DNA of 64,000 bases from Flavobacterium cutihirudinis (GTDB lineage Bacteria; Bacteroidota; Bacteroidia; Flavobacteriales; Flavobacteriaceae): NCBI RefSeq assembly GCF_003385895.1, contig NZ_QRDQ01000008.1:1174354-1238353 (forward strand). Reading direction: 5' to 3'. Shown piece by piece: positions 8,777-17,315 of this stretch; the first letter of the stretch is position 1, and each line of letters begins with the position of its first letter. The position numbers were made by a program, and so were the translations under genes. The notes beneath the pieces were generated by a model. It worked only from the letters and a program-made list of their open reading frames with translations. It was not told where the DNA came from and did not search any database.

Positions 8777-8937
8777 GTAGGGACGCAATTCATTGCGTCT
8801 AACATCACGTATTTACGCAATTAATTCTTTGTCGACAATTTTGTTTAGATGCAATGAATTGCGTCTAACATTATGTATTTCCGCAAAGAGTCTTTGTCGA
8901 CAATCTTTGCGTAGACGCAATGAATTGCGTCTCTACG
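8777..8937. repeat. Composite palindromic repeat (GACGCAATnnATTGCGTC family)
   Basis: Three copies of a short palindrome (GACGCAATTCATTGCGTC and relatives) lie at about 8781-8800, 8849-8871 and 8910-8936. They are separated by a spacer that contains TCTTTGTCGACAAT. The outer copies begin and end with GTAG/CTAC. The block fills the space between the Ada-domain gene and the oxygenase gene. Related blocks lie at 9707-9841, 37975-38000 and 56305-56330. Confidence 0.9.
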
Positions 8938-8959
8938 ATATACGGTGCGTTGATTTTTT

Positions 8960-9673
8960 TTACGATAATGCATCATGAAAAATAATTCCCAGCGTGTAAC
9001 GTTCACCCGAATGAACTTCGCTAACGCCATGTTTCATATTCACACGATAATATCCTTTTGTACCTTTCACCGGTCTGAAATTGGTTGTGAAAACTAAAAT
9101 ATCTCCTTTTTTAGGTTTCAACACAATTGCTTTTGATTGCGCTCTTGGTGTCTGTTGTGTCAATACAAATTCTCCGCCTGTAAAATCTTCATCTGGCTCA
9201 GAAAGAAAAAGTACAATTTGAATTGGGAAATAAACATCGCCATATAAATCCTGATGCAAAGTATTGAATCCGCTTTTGCCGTATTTAAGAATTAAAACAG
9301 TCGCTTTTAGTTGATTATTGTCGTGACATTGTTTTAATAATTCTTCGTGTTTCTCAGGAAAAAAAGTATTAATATTTAGCGCTTTCATCCATGCATTTGC
9401 AATTGGAGCCAGCTTTGGATAAATCGATGAACGTATGTTTTGAATCAAATCTGGAAGTGGATAATTGAAATATTTGTATTCGCCCAAACCAAATCGGTAG
9501 CGTTCCATTACGACTGTTTTTCGATATAGATTTGGGTTGTCATAATCGAATTTTAAATCTTCGCATTGTTCGTTATTTAATACATTTGGAATTATTGCAA
9601 ATCCATTTTCGTGCATAGATTCGTTGATGCTTTCCCAATTTAGAGAAGCAATTTTAGATTGTATAGTTTGCAT
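8960..9673 (-). CDS. 2OG-Fe(II) oxygenase
   Basis: 237 residues from the chosen start. Fe ligands are H140 and D142 (NTLHQDLYGD) and H215 (VNMKHGV); R225 in GERYTLGIIFHD binds 2-oxoglutarate. KKGDILVF is the usual strand before the distal His. The fold is that of uncharacterised 2OG-Fe(II) oxygenases distinct from AlkB. An in-frame ATG at 9718 exists, but it lies inside the repeat at 9707-9841 and would add 15 non-conserved residues, so the ATG at 9673 is preferred. The gene is isolated between two composite repeats and surrounded by alkylation-repair genes. Its substrate is unknown. Confidence 0.85.
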   Translation of the reverse strand: MQTIQSKIASLNWESINESMHENGFAIIPNVLNNEQCEDLKFDYDNPNLYRKTVVMERYRFGLGEYKYFNYPLPDLIQNIRSSIYPKLAPIANAWMKALNINTFFPEKHEELLKQCHDNNQLKATVLILKYGKSGFNTLHQDLYGDVYFPIQIVLFLSEPDEDFTGGEFVLTQQTPRAQSKAIVLKPKKGDILVFTTNFRPVKGTKGYYRVNMKHGVSEVHSGERYTLGIIFHDALS

Positions 9674-9706
9674 AAAAATTAAATTATTATCTGGTTTGTT
9701 TTCATC

Positions 9707-9841
9707 GTAGAGACGCAATTCATTGCGTCTAACACCATGTATTTCCGCAAAGAATCTTTGTCGACAATTTTGTTTAGACGCAATTGATTGTATTTTAGAC
9801 GCAATTGATTGTATTTTAGACGCAATGAATTGCGTCTCTAC
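9707..9841. repeat. Composite palindromic repeat, second copy
   Basis: It begins GTAGAGACGCAATTCATTG and ends with the complement of the same arm (CATTGCGTCTCTAC in reverse sense), sharing the TCTTTGTCGACAAT spacer with the block at 8777-8937. The middle holds two tandem copies of a 22-base unit (TTAGACGCAATTGATTGTAT). The two blocks bracket the oxygenase gene 8960-9673. Confidence 0.9.
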
Positions 9842-9895
9842 CCTTATTTGTGTAGAAATATTTTAATCAATAATCAATTGATGACTAAAACTGTT

Positions 9896-10738
9896 TTAAG
9901 GATTTATCTGCGCGCCTTCCCAACCAATTATTGCGGTTTTTCTAGTATTTCCCCACATATAACCACCGAAAATTCCGGAAGATTGAATTACGCGATGACA
10001 AGGAATTAGGAACGCAACAGGATTGCTTCCAATCGCTGTTCCAACCGCTCGTGAAGCATTTGGTTTTTGAATTTGATGTGCAATAGTTCCGTAAGTCGAA
10101 AGTTGGCCCATCGGAATTTTAAGCAAGGTTTCCCAGACTTTTAATTGGAAATCAGTTCCTTTTAAATGAAGTTTTATTTCAGATAATTTGCTCCAGTCAT
10201 TTTGGAAAATAAAAAGAGCATTTTGCTGAGCCAAATCTAGTTTTTTAGAGAATTGAGCATTCGGAAATTTGTTTTTTAGATAATCAAATCCAGTTTCTTC
10301 TTCTTCGGCGAAAGCCATAAAACAAACACCTTTTTGGGTTGATGCAACAATAATATTCCCAAACGGACTTTCGGCAAAACTGTAATTTATTTCGAGATTT
10401 TTTCCGCCATTTTTGTATTCTGCCGGAGTCATTCCTTCGATATTTACAAATAAATCATGAAGTCGACTCGTTCCTGAAAGGCCTGTTTCGAAAGCTGTTT
10501 CAGAAATGGTTGCCTGATTTTCTTTGAGTAATTTCTTTGCGTGTTCCAAACTTGTATACTGCAAAAACTTCTTCGGACTTGTGCCTGCCCAATCGCTAAA
10601 AAGTCTCTGAAAGTGAAACGGACTTAAATGCACTTTCTCCGCAACCTCATCAAGATTGGGCTGATCTTTAAAATTTGCTTTTATATAATCGATTGCTTCG
10701 GCAATGCGATTATAATTAATGGTTTCTTGTGTATTCAT
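9896..10738 (-). CDS. AraC-type regulator fused to O6-methylguanine methyltransferase (Ada without Zn domain)
   Basis: 280 residues. Residues 8-108 are an AraC/XylS double helix-turn-helix (LDEVAEKVHLSPFHFQRLF ... GMTPAEYKNGG). Residues 118-275 are a methylated-DNA-cysteine methyltransferase with PCHRV and acceptor Cys247. The order matches the C-terminal two-thirds of Ada. The N-terminal Zn domain is missing here, but a related domain is encoded separately at 8507-8752. The protein can repair O6-methylguanine and probably regulates transcription, though without the Ada switch. It lies upstream of the oxygenase, Ada-domain and alkB genes on the same strand. Confidence 0.92.
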   Translation of the reverse strand: MNTQETINYNRIAEAIDYIKANFKDQPNLDEVAEKVHLSPFHFQRLFSDWAGTSPKKFLQYTSLEHAKKLLKENQATISETAFETGLSGTSRLHDLFVNIEGMTPAEYKNGGKNLEINYSFAESPFGNIIVASTQKGVCFMAFAEEEETGFDYLKNKFPNAQFSKKLDLAQQNALFIFQNDWSKLSEIKLHLKGTDFQLKVWETLLKIPMGQLSTYGTIAHQIQKPNASRAVGTAIGSNPVAFLIPCHRVIQSSGIFGGYMWGNTRKTAIIGWEGAQINP

Positions 10739-10810
10739 TTTTCTTCCATTTTATAAGGCAAAGATCGATTGGTTTTTGCTGGTATAAAATCTGAAACTTG
10801 CTGAGTTTTT

Positions 10811-10985
10811 TTTAACCACAAAGTGCACAAAGGTTTACGCAAAGATCGCAAAGTTTTTAATCTCGCAAAGGCGTAGAGATTTTTTTAATATTGTCATCCT
10901 GAGCGAAGTCGAAGGACCGCAAAGTAATTCTACAAAGATTAGCGAACTTAAAAAGTAAAACTTTGCGACTCTGCATCTTTGCGAG
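10811..10985. repeat. Intergenic inverted repeat with TTTGCG units
   Basis: The space between the GNAT and AraC-methyltransferase genes holds several AAAG(A/G)TCGCAAAG-like units. TCTCGCAAAG at about 10861 is answered by CTTTGCGAGA at about 10977. An internal GTCATCCTGAGCGAAGTCGA is another common flavobacterial intergenic repeat. No coding frame with plausible composition was seen here. Confidence 0.7.
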
Positions 10986-10991
10986 ATTATA

Positions 10992-11453
10992 TTATAATTC
11001 TTTTTCCATCTTATAATTAATTATTTCGATGCCTTTTAATATGTTTTTTTGCTCTGCTTTTACAATAAATCCTTTCTTTAAAAAAAATGGTTTTGCCGTT
11101 ATGCTTACATCTGAAGTTATAATTTTTGAATGATATTTTTGAGCTTCAATTTCTAATTCTACAAAGATTTTGTTGGCAATTCCTTGTCTTTGAAAATCTT
11201 TGTGAATGAAAAAGAAATCAATATAATTTCCGTCTTTTAAAGTTCCGAAACCAACAATTTTGTTTTCGATTATTGCAAGTAAAACAAATTGCTTTTCGAT
11301 AACGTCAATCCAGCGTTGTGTGTTTTCTGCTCCAGAAATCCATACATTAATCTGATCAGGATTATAATCGTTTTTGCAGACAGATTGAATAGTTTGAACA
11401 AACAATTCCTTCATTTCGGCAAGATCTGAGATTGTAGCTTTTCTGAAGTTCAT
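10992..11453 (-). CDS. GNAT family N-acetyltransferase
   Basis: 153 residues with the GNAT pattern: an N-terminal FRKATISDLAEMKELF, the central strands IIENKIVGFGTLKDGNYIDF, then FIHKDFQRQGIANKIFVEL, whose Q-R-Q-G-I-A binds the pyrophosphate of acetyl-CoA. The C-terminal AKPFFLKKGFIVK is also typical. The acetyl acceptor cannot be told from sequence. It lies 12 bases downstream of the SMR gene on the same strand, so the two are probably co-transcribed. Confidence 0.88.
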   Translation of the reverse strand: MNFRKATISDLAEMKELFVQTIQSVCKNDYNPDQINVWISGAENTQRWIDVIEKQFVLLAIIENKIVGFGTLKDGNYIDFFFIHKDFQRQGIANKIFVELEIEAQKYHSKIITSDVSITAKPFFLKKGFIVKAEQKNILKGIEIINYKMEKEL

Positions 11454-11465
11454 TTTCTTTTTGAA

Positions 11466-11798
11466 TTAATGCGCCACAGTTTTAGAAAAAACATTAATTA
11501 TAATAACGCCAATTACAATTAAACTCAAACCAATAATAGCTGGCAAATCTGGAATTTCTTTAAAAAAAATAGCACCAATTGCCGTAATTAAAACAATTCC
11601 AACACCAGACCAAATAGCATAAGCAAAACCAACAGGAATAGTTCTAATGGCAAAACTTAAAAAATAAAATGCACCGCAATATCCAATAATGGTAATGATA
11701 CTTGGAATAAGTTTCGTGAATTCTTCAGATTTTTTTAATGCTGAAGTAGCAATGATTTCGAAGATAATGGCAATAAATAGAAATAAAAAATTCTTCAT
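11466..11798 (-). CDS. Small multidrug resistance (SMR) family transporter
   Basis: 110 residues with four predicted membrane helices. The essential membrane Glu is at position 14 (AIIFEIIATSALKKSEEF). Other SMR features are YAIWSGVGIVLITAIG in helix 3 and the FFKEIPDLPAIIGLSLIVIGV connector into helix 4. EmrE-like members are dual-topology proton antiporters that export cationic drugs, while Gdx members export guanidinium; the sequence resembles the EmrE side but this is not certain. A GNAT gene follows closely. Confidence 0.92.
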   Translation of the reverse strand: MKNFLFLFIAIIFEIIATSALKKSEEFTKLIPSIITIIGYCGAFYFLSFAIRTIPVGFAYAIWSGVGIVLITAIGAIFFKEIPDLPAIIGLSLIVIGVIIINVFSKTVAH

Positions 11799-11857
11799 GA
11801 TTTTCGTTTTTTACAAAGTTAAATCTGTTTTTAAAACCTGTTAAGTTTGTTGATTTA

Positions 11858-12100
11858 TTATCGTAGATGAATTTCTGTTTCGTTATTTTTTACTTCATCA
11901 AAACAATCGATGCATAGCATTTTAAAATCGGCTTTGGCTTGAAAAACGTTGGTCCATTCTTCTCCATTATCAAGAAGCCATTGTTCGCATTCTCCGCACC
12001 AGGCAATTTGCGGAAGATCTTCTTCGGCCTCTGAATAGTAAAAGCCTACTTTTTCTTTTGAATCTGTTGCCATAGCAATGTGAATACAACTAAAAGTCAT
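11858..12100 (-). CDS. Small CxxC zinc-ribbon-like hypothetical protein
   Basis: 80 residues with two cysteine pairs, WCGECEQW and LCIDCFDE, spaced as in small zinc-binding domains. There is no signal peptide or membrane segment. I do not recognise a named family. It lies 59 bases upstream of the SMR gene on the same strand. Zinc binding is inferred from the cysteine spacing only. Confidence 0.6.
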   Translation of the reverse strand: MTFSCIHIAMATDSKEKVGFYYSEAEEDLPQIAWCGECEQWLLDNGEEWTNVFQAKADFKMLCIDCFDEVKNNETEIHLR

Positions 12101-12221
12101 TTCTTTTAAACCATGTGTTTCACATAAAACTTTTTCGATAATATTTTTTGATGTTGTGAGATTTCAAATTTAAGCTTAAAATTTCAGGAGTAATTAATAA
12201 AAATAGAATATTTAAAGTTCT

Positions 12222-12351
12222 TGGTCTACGTGTGCGTAAGGGATAGGAGCAGGCTACCGAAGTAGCGCGGATAGCCCGACATTATTTAAGAAAAGGCCTA
12301 ATGCGCGCAGAGCATATTTGGGCCTTTTTTTAAATAATGGCACGCCCAGAT
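12222..12351 (+). ncRNA. Candidate structured RNA / conserved flavobacterial intergenic element
   Basis: Nested complementarity is clear. GTGC 12232-12235 pairs with GCAC 12340-12343; ATTATTTA 12281-12288 with TAAATAAT 12331-12338; AAAGGCC 12292-12298 with GGCCTTT 12321-12327; GCTAC/GTAGC makes a short hairpin at 12253-12266. Two GGATAG copies (12241 and 12269) stand on either side of that hairpin. The last stem ends in a T-run and looks like a terminator on the plus strand. The GGGATAG ... GGATAGCCCGAC pattern recurs in flavobacterial intergenic regions and may correspond to the flavo-1 RNA motif, which I cannot confirm. The rest of the 12101-12404 gap shows nothing further. Confidence 0.45.
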
Positions 12352-12404
12352 AATTTTAAATTGTAGATTTCTGATTTTAGATTAAAAAATGTTTTTGAAA
12401 CCAA

Positions 12405-14723
12405 TTATGGATTTAGCGATAATCCTACACTGAAAAATAATCGGACTTTGTCAATATTATTGATCCACGATGCGTCAAAATGAATTGGACCTAAAATGGA
12501 TTGATAAGAAATTGCAGTTCCTCCTGAAATTACTAGACTGGTATCAATATTGTCATCCCAATTTCCTTTTGGATTAAATGCATGGTCGATATATTCGTCA
12601 AAAGTATCAAAACCTACGGTTGCAATATTGAAATGAGGTGTCAGATAAATTTTTCCAATGATGTTTATTTGAGAGCCGAGTCTTAATCCCATGTATTGTG
12701 TAACATTGAGTTCGTCTTCGTGAAGACCTGCAAATGAAAAACGATTACTACCAGAACTCGGAATAATGCCGCCTAGGAAATATTTTGAAGCATAACCAAA
12801 TCCTGAGAAGTCAATTTGGTCTTCTTTAAGTTTGTCCTGAAATATAAAATAAGAATCAAACCCGATGATTCCTGTGATTTTCTTTTTTAAGAGCGCTCTT
12901 TTTTCGTAAGTGAAACCAAATTTTGTGTAACCATTTGTTTTGCCGGATATGCTTGTTAAATCGGGATCAGAAAATGATGCATCGAGATCAGTAAGGAAAG
13001 ATCGTGCAATATTTGCCTTCATAATTGTTCCGTTTGTGGCAAAGAAAACTTTATCCATATCATTATAAGAATAATGCATGTTGAATTCGATATTGTTAAA
13101 GCTATAGTTGTTGATACTGACTGCATTAGGATTGTATTCCCGATCGTATTTTGGTTCTAGATTGGTGTAGTGATAGTTTAAGCCAAAACCTAAATAGCTT
13201 TTGAGCGAATTTAAATTTCGGTTTACTTCATTGTTCAACTCAAAAGCATTATAAAGTATATTGTCTGATGCTTTTCCGTTTATGTAAATTTCTTGACGAA
13301 GAAAAGCTCCATAAGCTTCAGATGACCACCACCATTCTCTGTGTTGCCCAAAATTTTTCTGATAATTGATTCTGGCTTTTGGCTGTTCAGCGATATCCAA
13401 TGTTACCAGAAGTCGAGAGGCATCGGCAAGGACATTTCTTCCGGTGTAATTAAAAATTATTCCTACACCTCTGTAAGTGTCATAATGTACGGAGGTATTT
13501 AATTGGTTTTTGGCACGTTCAAATCCAAATAATGTAATTCCGAGTTTGTTTCCGTCTTTAACAAAATAGCTGTATGTAATTTCATCAAAAAGATTGGTTC
13601 CCATTGCTCTGTTAATACCCGCTATTAAATCTTTGGTAGTATATTTTACATGGGTTTTTAGATTTGCTCTACCAACCACTAACGGCATATTCTCAGGACT
13701 TATTTTTTTATAAACGATGGTGTCAAGAACAAATTCCTTTGGCATATCTGGCAGCGCGTGAGTTCGTTGCGGAAACCCTTTTAGTTTTTCGGATAAAGCA
13801 ATTAAAGCCGGAAGATTCTGATTTGTGGCTATTTTACCGTCTTTGTAGATTTCGTCACTATCCGCAAAATCGGCTGTTGAGAAACGTAAGTTGGGTAAAT
13901 GATCGACTAATATTGTACAACGATCACGATTTGCAGGATTCTTAATATTACTTGGAAACATACTGGTTTGCATCAATATTGTCATAACATTGTTCAGTTT
14001 GTCAATTGGTTCCAATCCGCCACCAACGTCACTTCCAATAATAATATCGGCACCCATTTGTTGGGCAACATCAGTCGGGAAATTATTTAGAACTCCGCCA
14101 TCTACTAAAACCGATTTCTCATAAGGCATGGGTTTGAAGATAGCTGGTAAAGACATACTGGCTCGCATAGCATAAGCTAAACTACCTTTGCTTAGAATAA
14201 CTTCTTTTCCCTCAACCAAGTCTGTAGCCATCGCTCTAAAAGGTATTGGGAGACTGTCAAAATCTCTAACATTATATACAGGAAAGGTTAATTCAGAAAG
14301 ATATTCTCTTAGATTTTGATCATTTAAAAGAGAACCAATACTATTAAGTTTTCCGTCTTTTACTCCAATTCCAACCAAATATCTTTGAAATTCTCTTTTT
14401 TCTTCGGCACTTACAGATCGTAAGGATTGGCCTCCGCCGAGAAGTTTATCCCAATAAATATTTTTAGTGATTTTTTCGATACTGTCGCCAGAATATCCCA
14501 TAGCATATAAACCGCCAATGATGCTTCCCATACTGTTTCCAACAATAAGATCTGGAACAATGTGTAAAGAATCCAGTTTTTGTAAAAGCGGAATATGTGC
14601 AATTCCTTTTGCGCCACCACCGCTTAGAACTAGAACAACTTTAGGTTTTTTTTCCTGAGAAAAAAGAATGTGCGGAATACACAATAAAAAAAAGAAGACG
14701 AGTAAATAAGATGTTTTTTTCAA
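12405..14723 (-). CDS. Patatin-like phospholipase with outer-membrane beta-barrel
   Basis: 772 residues with a signal peptide (1-22). Residues 28-235 form a patatin domain: oxyanion loop LSGGGAKG, nucleophile elbow GNSMG (S64) and the DGG catalytic Asp (D208) in LVDGGVLNNFP. A POTRA-like segment (about 320-390) follows. The remainder is a bacterial surface antigen/Omp85-type barrel with many alternating strands and a C-terminal SVGLSLNP. This is the architecture of PlpD-type autotransported phospholipases. It probably carries the lipase domain through the outer membrane by its own barrel. It is a single-gene unit with 229 bases to ahcY. Confidence 0.92.
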   Translation of the reverse strand: MKKTSYLLVFFFLLCIPHILFSQEKKPKVVLVLSGGGAKGIAHIPLLQKLDSLHIVPDLIVGNSMGSIIGGLYAMGYSGDSIEKITKNIYWDKLLGGGQSLRSVSAEEKREFQRYLVGIGVKDGKLNSIGSLLNDQNLREYLSELTFPVYNVRDFDSLPIPFRAMATDLVEGKEVILSKGSLAYAMRASMSLPAIFKPMPYEKSVLVDGGVLNNFPTDVAQQMGADIIIGSDVGGGLEPIDKLNNVMTILMQTSMFPSNIKNPANRDRCTILVDHLPNLRFSTADFADSDEIYKDGKIATNQNLPALIALSEKLKGFPQRTHALPDMPKEFVLDTIVYKKISPENMPLVVGRANLKTHVKYTTKDLIAGINRAMGTNLFDEITYSYFVKDGNKLGITLFGFERAKNQLNTSVHYDTYRGVGIIFNYTGRNVLADASRLLVTLDIAEQPKARINYQKNFGQHREWWWSSEAYGAFLRQEIYINGKASDNILYNAFELNNEVNRNLNSLKSYLGFGLNYHYTNLEPKYDREYNPNAVSINNYSFNNIEFNMHYSYNDMDKVFFATNGTIMKANIARSFLTDLDASFSDPDLTSISGKTNGYTKFGFTYEKRALLKKKITGIIGFDSYFIFQDKLKEDQIDFSGFGYASKYFLGGIIPSSGSNRFSFAGLHEDELNVTQYMGLRLGSQINIIGKIYLTPHFNIATVGFDTFDEYIDHAFNPKGNWDDNIDTSLVISGGTAISYQSILGPIHFDASWINNIDKVRLFFSVGLSLNP

Positions 14724-14865
14724 GTGTACAATGTTTATGTAGTTGAGAAATAGTGACTTATTTTAATTCTTAAAATTAAGCAGTTATTCTTAAAAAATGT
14801 GTTTTTTTGAAAGAAATCTTTATTCTGTATAGAAAAAGACATTTTATTTCTTATCTAAAAATAGA

Positions 14866-14898
14866 AAACCCGACAGGTTTTTAAAACCTGCCGGGTTT
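14866..14898 (-). terminator. Hairpin downstream of ahcY
   Basis: AAACCCGACAGGTTTTTAAA is followed by the complementary ACCTGCCGGGTTT, a 13-14 base stem with T-runs in either direction. It lies 55 bases beyond the ahcY stop and can terminate that transcript. The same sequence type is also a dispersed palindrome in flavobacteria; a related one sits inside a gene at 35805-35831. Confidence 0.7.
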
Positions 14899-14924
14899 GA
14901 AATATGTAATTAAAGAAATCTAAT

Positions 14925-14940
14925 CCCGATAGCTATCGGG
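14925..14940. repeat. Perfect 16-base palindrome
   Basis: CCCGATAGCTATCGGG, 12 bases after the ahcY stop codon. It is perfectly symmetrical and is a commonly dispersed palindrome in this group. It may act with the hairpin at 14866-14898 as the transcript end. Confidence 0.75.
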
Positions 14941-14952
14941 ACTAAAATCAAT

Positions 14953-16269
14953 TTAGTATCTGTAGTATTCTGGTTTGAATGGACCTTGAACTTCAACACC
15001 AATATAAGCAGCTTGATCTTCTCTTAAAACTTCAAGTTCAACGCCTAATTTTGCTAAGTGTAAAGCAGCAACTTTTTCATCTAAATGTTTTGGTAACATA
15101 TAAACGTCATTGTTGTAAGCAGCACTGTTGTTCCATAATTCGATTTGCGCCAAAGTTTGGTTTGTAAATGAGTTACTCATTACAAAACTTGGGTGACCTG
15201 TAGCACAACCAAGGTTTACTAAACGACCTTCAGCCAAGATGATGATGTCTTTTCCGTTGATGTTATATTTGTCAACCTGAGGTTTGATTTCGATTTTAGA
15301 AGCACCGTGGTTTTTGTTTAACCAAGCCATGTCGATTTCGTTGTCGAAGTGACCAATGTTACAAACAACAGTTTTGTCTTTCATTTGCTCGAAGTGCTCT
15401 CCAAGAACGATATCTTTATTTCCTGTAGTTGTAATGATGATGTCAGCATTAGCAATTACAGTGTTTAATTTTTTAACTTCGTAACCGTCCATTGCAGCTT
15501 GTAAAGCACAAATTGGATCGATTTCAGTAACTGTTACAATGGAACCAGCACCTCTGAAAGAAGCAGCAGTTCCTTTTCCAACGTCACCGTATCCGCAAAC
15601 AACAACTCTTTTTCCAGCTAACATTAAGTCAGTTGCACGACGTACAGCATCTACAGCAGATTCTTTACATCCGTATTTGTTATCAAATTTAGATTTAGTA
15701 ACAGAATCGTTAATGTTGATAGCAGGCATTGGTAAAGTTCCAGCTTTTACTCTTTCGTAAAGTCTGTGAACACCAGTTGTAGTTTCTTCAGAAAGACCTT
15801 TAATTCCAGCAACTAATTCTGGGTAACGATCAATAACCATGTTAGTCAAATCTCCACCGTCATCAAGAATCATGTTCAATGGTTTTCTGTCTTCACCAAA
15901 GAATAAAGTCTGCTCAATACACCAGTCAAATGATTCTTCGTCAAGACCTTTCCAAGCATAAACTGAAATTCCAGCAGCAGCAATAGCAGCAGCAGCCTGA
16001 TCCTGAGTAGAGAAAATGTTACAAGAAGACCAAGTAACTTCTGCACCAAGAGCAATTAAAGTCTCGATCAAAACAGCAGTTTGAATCGTCATGTGCAAAC
16101 ATCCAGCGATACGAGCACCTTTAAGAGGTTGTTCGTCTTTATATTCAGCACGAAGCGCCATTAAACCTGGCATTTCAGCTTCAGCTAGTTCAATTTCTTT
16201 TCTTCCCCAAGCCGCTAGAGAAATGTCTTTTACTTTGAAAGCCACATAAGGCGTAGTCGATGTACTCAT
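14953..16269 (-). CDS. ahcY: S-adenosylhomocysteine hydrolase
   Basis: 438 residues, the standard length. It has [17 protein letters not shown] at the start, [13 protein letters not shown] in the substrate domain, and [10 protein letters not shown] as the NAD-binding glycine loop. It ends with the family hallmark, K-P-x-x-Y-R-Y. The enzyme uses bound NAD to split S-adenosylhomocysteine into adenosine and homocysteine in the methyl cycle. It is monocistronic with a hairpin downstream. A TAAATTTG box on the minus strand (16303-16310) is a candidate -7 element. Confidence 0.97.
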   Translation of the reverse strand: MSTSTTPYVAFKVKDISLAAWGRKEIELAEAEMPGLMALRAEYKDEQPLKGARIAGCLHMTIQTAVLIETLIALGAEVTWSSCNIFSTQDQAAAAIAAAGISVYAWKGLDEESFDWCIEQTLFFGEDRKPLNMILDDGGDLTNMVIDRYPELVAGIKGLSEETTTGVHRLYERVKAGTLPMPAININDSVTKSKFDNKYGCKESAVDAVRRATDLMLAGKRVVVCGYGDVGKGTAASFRGAGSIVTVTEIDPICALQAAMDGYEVKKLNTVIANADIIITTTGNKDIVLGEHFEQMKDKTVVCNIGHFDNEIDMAWLNKNHGASKIEIKPQVDKYNINGKDIIILAEGRLVNLGCATGHPSFVMSNSFTNQTLAQIELWNNSAAYNNDVYMLPKHLDEKVAALHLAKLGVELEVLREDQAAYIGVEVQGPFKPEYYRY

Positions 16270-16402
16270 TTATATTATATTTGTATAATTGTAAAATTTT
16301 TGCAAATTTAAGGAATAGCTTTTTATTTTTACTACTTTCTCTAAGATTTGTGAAATCTTTAAATTCTTAATCTTTAGAACATTAGTTTGAAAAACGATTT
16401 TA

Positions 16403-16583
16403 ACCATATAAGTGGTATAAGTACATTTAAAAAAGGATTCTTAATTATGCTTTTTGAAATCATGCAAGTGATATAAGTTCATTTAAAAAGATTCTGAAAC
16501 TATTACCTTTGTCGTGAATTGCTTATATTTACTAATGCTTTTTTAAGCCAACAGTTATGTTTTCTTAAATGACTTATATGGTT
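16403..16583. mobile_element. Degenerate MITE-like element, ACCATATAAGT termini
   Basis: The left end (TAACCATATAAGTGGTATAA) is answered by the complementary right end (CTTAAATGACTTATATGGTT). Inside, a GATATAAGTTCATTTAAAAA unit at about 16470 repeats the sub-terminal part of the left end. The termini match the better-preserved element at 56262-56390. It has no coding capacity. It fills most of the 355-base gap between ahcY and the phosphopantetheinyl transferase gene. TACCTTTG at 16504-16511 inside it could serve as a -7 box for the downstream gene. Confidence 0.6.
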
Positions 16584-16624
16584 TAAAAACTCATAATTTA
16601 CAACTCATAATTCATCATTAAAAA

Positions 16625-17275
16625 ATGCCTCTATTTCAGACCATACAATTCAATGAAACTACTAAAATCTTAATTTGGGAGATAACCGAATCTTTTGATG
16701 AATTGTATAGTCGAGTTATTTTGAAAGAAAAAACACAAAAGAGATTGGACGGAATGAAATCGCAACTGCATCAGCGTGCTTTTTTGAGTGTTCGAATGCT
16801 GATTCAGGAAATGGGTTTTACGGATAAAGATTTACATTATGACGAATTCGGGAAACCCTATTTTGATTGCCATAATTATATTTCAATCACACATTCATAC
16901 CATTTTGCGGCAATTATTATCAGCCACGAAACTGTTGGAATTGATATGGAATTACAGCGCGAAAAAATTCAGCGAATTGCAGATAAGTTTACTGATTATG
17001 AATGTGGTTATTTAAAACCGGAATTTACAGAGGAATACATTAAAAAACTTACGGTAATCTGGGGTGCCAAAGAAGCCATCTTTAAAATCAGAAATGAAAA
17101 AGGAATCAGTTTTAAAGATCATATTCAGGTTGAGGATTTCTCTTTAGAAAAAGAAAAAACTCAGGCAAGCCTTCATTTTGACGATTTGGTAAAAGATTTT
17201 AACGTGTATTATCAGGAAGTGAAATCGAATAAATTTGAAGGGAGTTTTACTTTGGTTTATGCTTTTGAGAAGTAG
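16625..17275 (+). CDS. 4'-phosphopantetheinyl transferase superfamily protein
   Basis: 216 residues. The substrate-proximal block HQRAFLSVRMLIQEMG and the YDEFGKPYF motif are followed by the two family signatures: VGIDMEL with the Mg-binding Asp, and WGAKEAIFK with Glu and Lys. The size and pattern are those of Sfp-type enzymes, which transfer phosphopantetheine from CoA to a carrier-protein serine. It is divergent from ahcY. The carrier it modifies cannot be told from the sequence; no carrier gene lies nearby. Confidence 0.9.
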   Translation: MPLFQTIQFNETTKILIWEITESFDELYSRVILKEKTQKRLDGMKSQLHQRAFLSVRMLIQEMGFTDKDLHYDEFGKPYFDCHNYISITHSYHFAAIIISHETVGIDMELQREKIQRIADKFTDYECGYLKPEFTEEYIKKLTVIWGAKEAIFKIRNEKGISFKDHIQVEDFSLEKEKTQASLHFDDLVKDFNVYYQEVKSNKFEGSFTLVYAFEK

Positions 17276-17315
17276 TTTTTCAATATGAAAATTCCAAATG
17301 CCAAAATTTAGAGTT

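Noticed and set aside
8793..9030. Short open frames on both strands within the repeat block at 8777-8937
   Set aside because: They consist of translated repeat units, with no conserved features or plausible start context.
9770..9841. Tandem 22-base units resembling a small CRISPR array
   Set aside because: The units are contiguous without unique spacers and are part of a palindromic repeat family; no cas genes are present.
13664..13945. Open frame opposite the patatin gene
   Set aside because: It is antisense within a clear gene, with no motifs and unnatural composition.
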